Source: a virus. Taken from it: a DNA stretch of 28,559 bases. The stretch is taken from positions 1 to 28,559 of IMG/VR virus record IMGVR_UViG_3300025138_000248. One strand, 5' to 3'. The notes below the pieces were generated by a model. The model was not told where the DNA came from and made no database searches. It saw nothing but the letters and a program-made list of their open reading frames with translations. Of the stretch, positions 28,019 to 28,559 are shown piece after piece. How positions within the stretch are numbered: the stretch's first letter is position 1; the number at the start of each line of letters is the position of its first letter. Both the position numbers and the translations under genes were made by a program.

Positions 28019-28559
28019 ATGGGATATTTAGACAATACACAAGTTATAGTAGACGCAGTTTTAACTAAAAGAGGACGAGAATTATTAGCTAGAAATGATG
28101 GTTCTTTTAGAGTAACACAATTTGCATTAGCAGATGATGAAATTGATTATTCATTATACAATGAATTTCATCCTAATGGATCACAATTCGCAGGAGAAGC
28201 AATAGAAAACGGAACATTATTAGAAGCTTTTCCAGATGAAAACAATATTATGGTTCATAAACTAGTAACTTTACCAAGAGGTACAACAAAATTACCTATT
28301 GTAACAGCTAATATAAGTAAAGTTCAACTATCTCTTGGATCTACTACAAATGTAAATCCAACAACACTTAACTTTGGTGGTCAAGCAAATCTTAAAGAAC
28401 CTTCAGGATATATGGCTACAATTGCAGACAGGAGATTATTACAAGCATTTGTAGGAGTAGGACAAAAAGGTAGAGTATCTGCTCGTAGACCATTTAGTGA
28501 TTCTGCTTTAAGTGAAACAATTAAAGGTACTTCATTTAGCTTAACTGCTATTAATAGTA
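28019..28559 (+). CDS. Conserved T4-like virion protein, cut by the window edge
   Basis: The frame is open for 180 codons and runs off the right edge, so length and C-terminus are unknown. It begins MGYLDNTQVIVDAVLTKRGR followed by ELLARNDGSFRVTQFALADD, then EIDYSLYNEFHPNGS, AIENGTLLEAFPDE and KLVTLPRGTTKLPIVTA. This N-terminal pattern (GYLDN...VDAVLTKKGRELLA...FALGDDEIDY) is one I recall from structural proteins of marine T4-like phages. A precise role (tail, head or fibre) is not established from sequence. It has its own promoter-like motif, identical over 23 bases to that before the 6290 gene, so it opens a new transcription unit. Confidence 0.75.
   Translation, partial: MGYLDNTQVIVDAVLTKRGRELLARNDGSFRVTQFALADDEIDYSLYNEFHPNGSQFAGEAIENGTLLEAFPDENNIMVHKLVTLPRGTTKLPIVTANISKVQLSLGSTTNVNPTTLNFGGQANLKEPSGYMATIADRRLLQAFVGVGQKGRVSARRPFSDSALSETIKGTSFSLTAINS

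Overview
The window is a dense, single-strand block of late (virion) genes from a large T4-like contractile-tailed phage (myovirus). It is strongly AT-rich, and every gene lies on the plus strand with gaps of 0-44 bases or 1-base stop/start overlaps. No tRNA, transposase, integrase or CRISPR array is visible. The recognisable anchors are a gp55-type late sigma factor (300-1076), gp25 (6740-7171) and gp6 (7175-9070). A host in the Bacteroidota (marine flavobacteria-like) is inferred from three things: start codons are preceded by A-rich leaders and never by a Shine-Dalgarno sequence, a 'GCTNPDALNYDP...DDGSC' motif typical of flavobacterial surface proteins sits in the tail lysin, and the putative late promoters read TATATTTATAAC, close to the Bacteroidota -7 element.

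Layout. 1-1076: end of an upstream gene, a small one-helix membrane protein and the late sigma factor. 1103-1489: a small helical protein of unknown role behind its own promoter-like motif. 1490-5083: three adjacent genes that look like the three parts of T4 gp5 in the same order (OB-fold hub protein, cell-wall hydrolase, beta-helix needle). In this phage the hydrolase is a zinc amidase of the T7-lysozyme/PGRP type. 5085-6736: a very hydrophobic, lysine-periodic protein with a glycine-repeat linker, and a small coiled-coil protein. 6740-12124: baseplate wedge gp25 and gp6, then a DNRLRE-like protein and a His-pair/coiled-coil structural protein. 12124-24645: one 4,173-residue gene. 24687-27977: a 1,096-residue tail/fibre-like protein with a strongly basic end. 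28019 to the window edge: a conserved virion protein, cut by the window.

The most unusual object is the 4,173-residue protein. Its first ~790 and last ~615 residues look like a conserved phage baseplate protein. The first part has a tail-protein-I/gp7-like signature (LPYLLKTKGTERG), and its place after gp25 and gp6 parallels the W-J-I order of P2. Between these flanks lies an insertion of ~2,765 residues that can be read as eight copies of one domain (motif A, motif B, motif C, often a CxC pair). A beta domain is inserted in copy 1 and two large VWA-like modules in copies 5 and 6, and a PA14-like domain lies between copies 1 and 2. If it is a wedge subunit, the baseplate would carry a ring of very large modular appendages, plausibly for host binding. 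This architecture is the best candidate for something undescribed; the function is inference.
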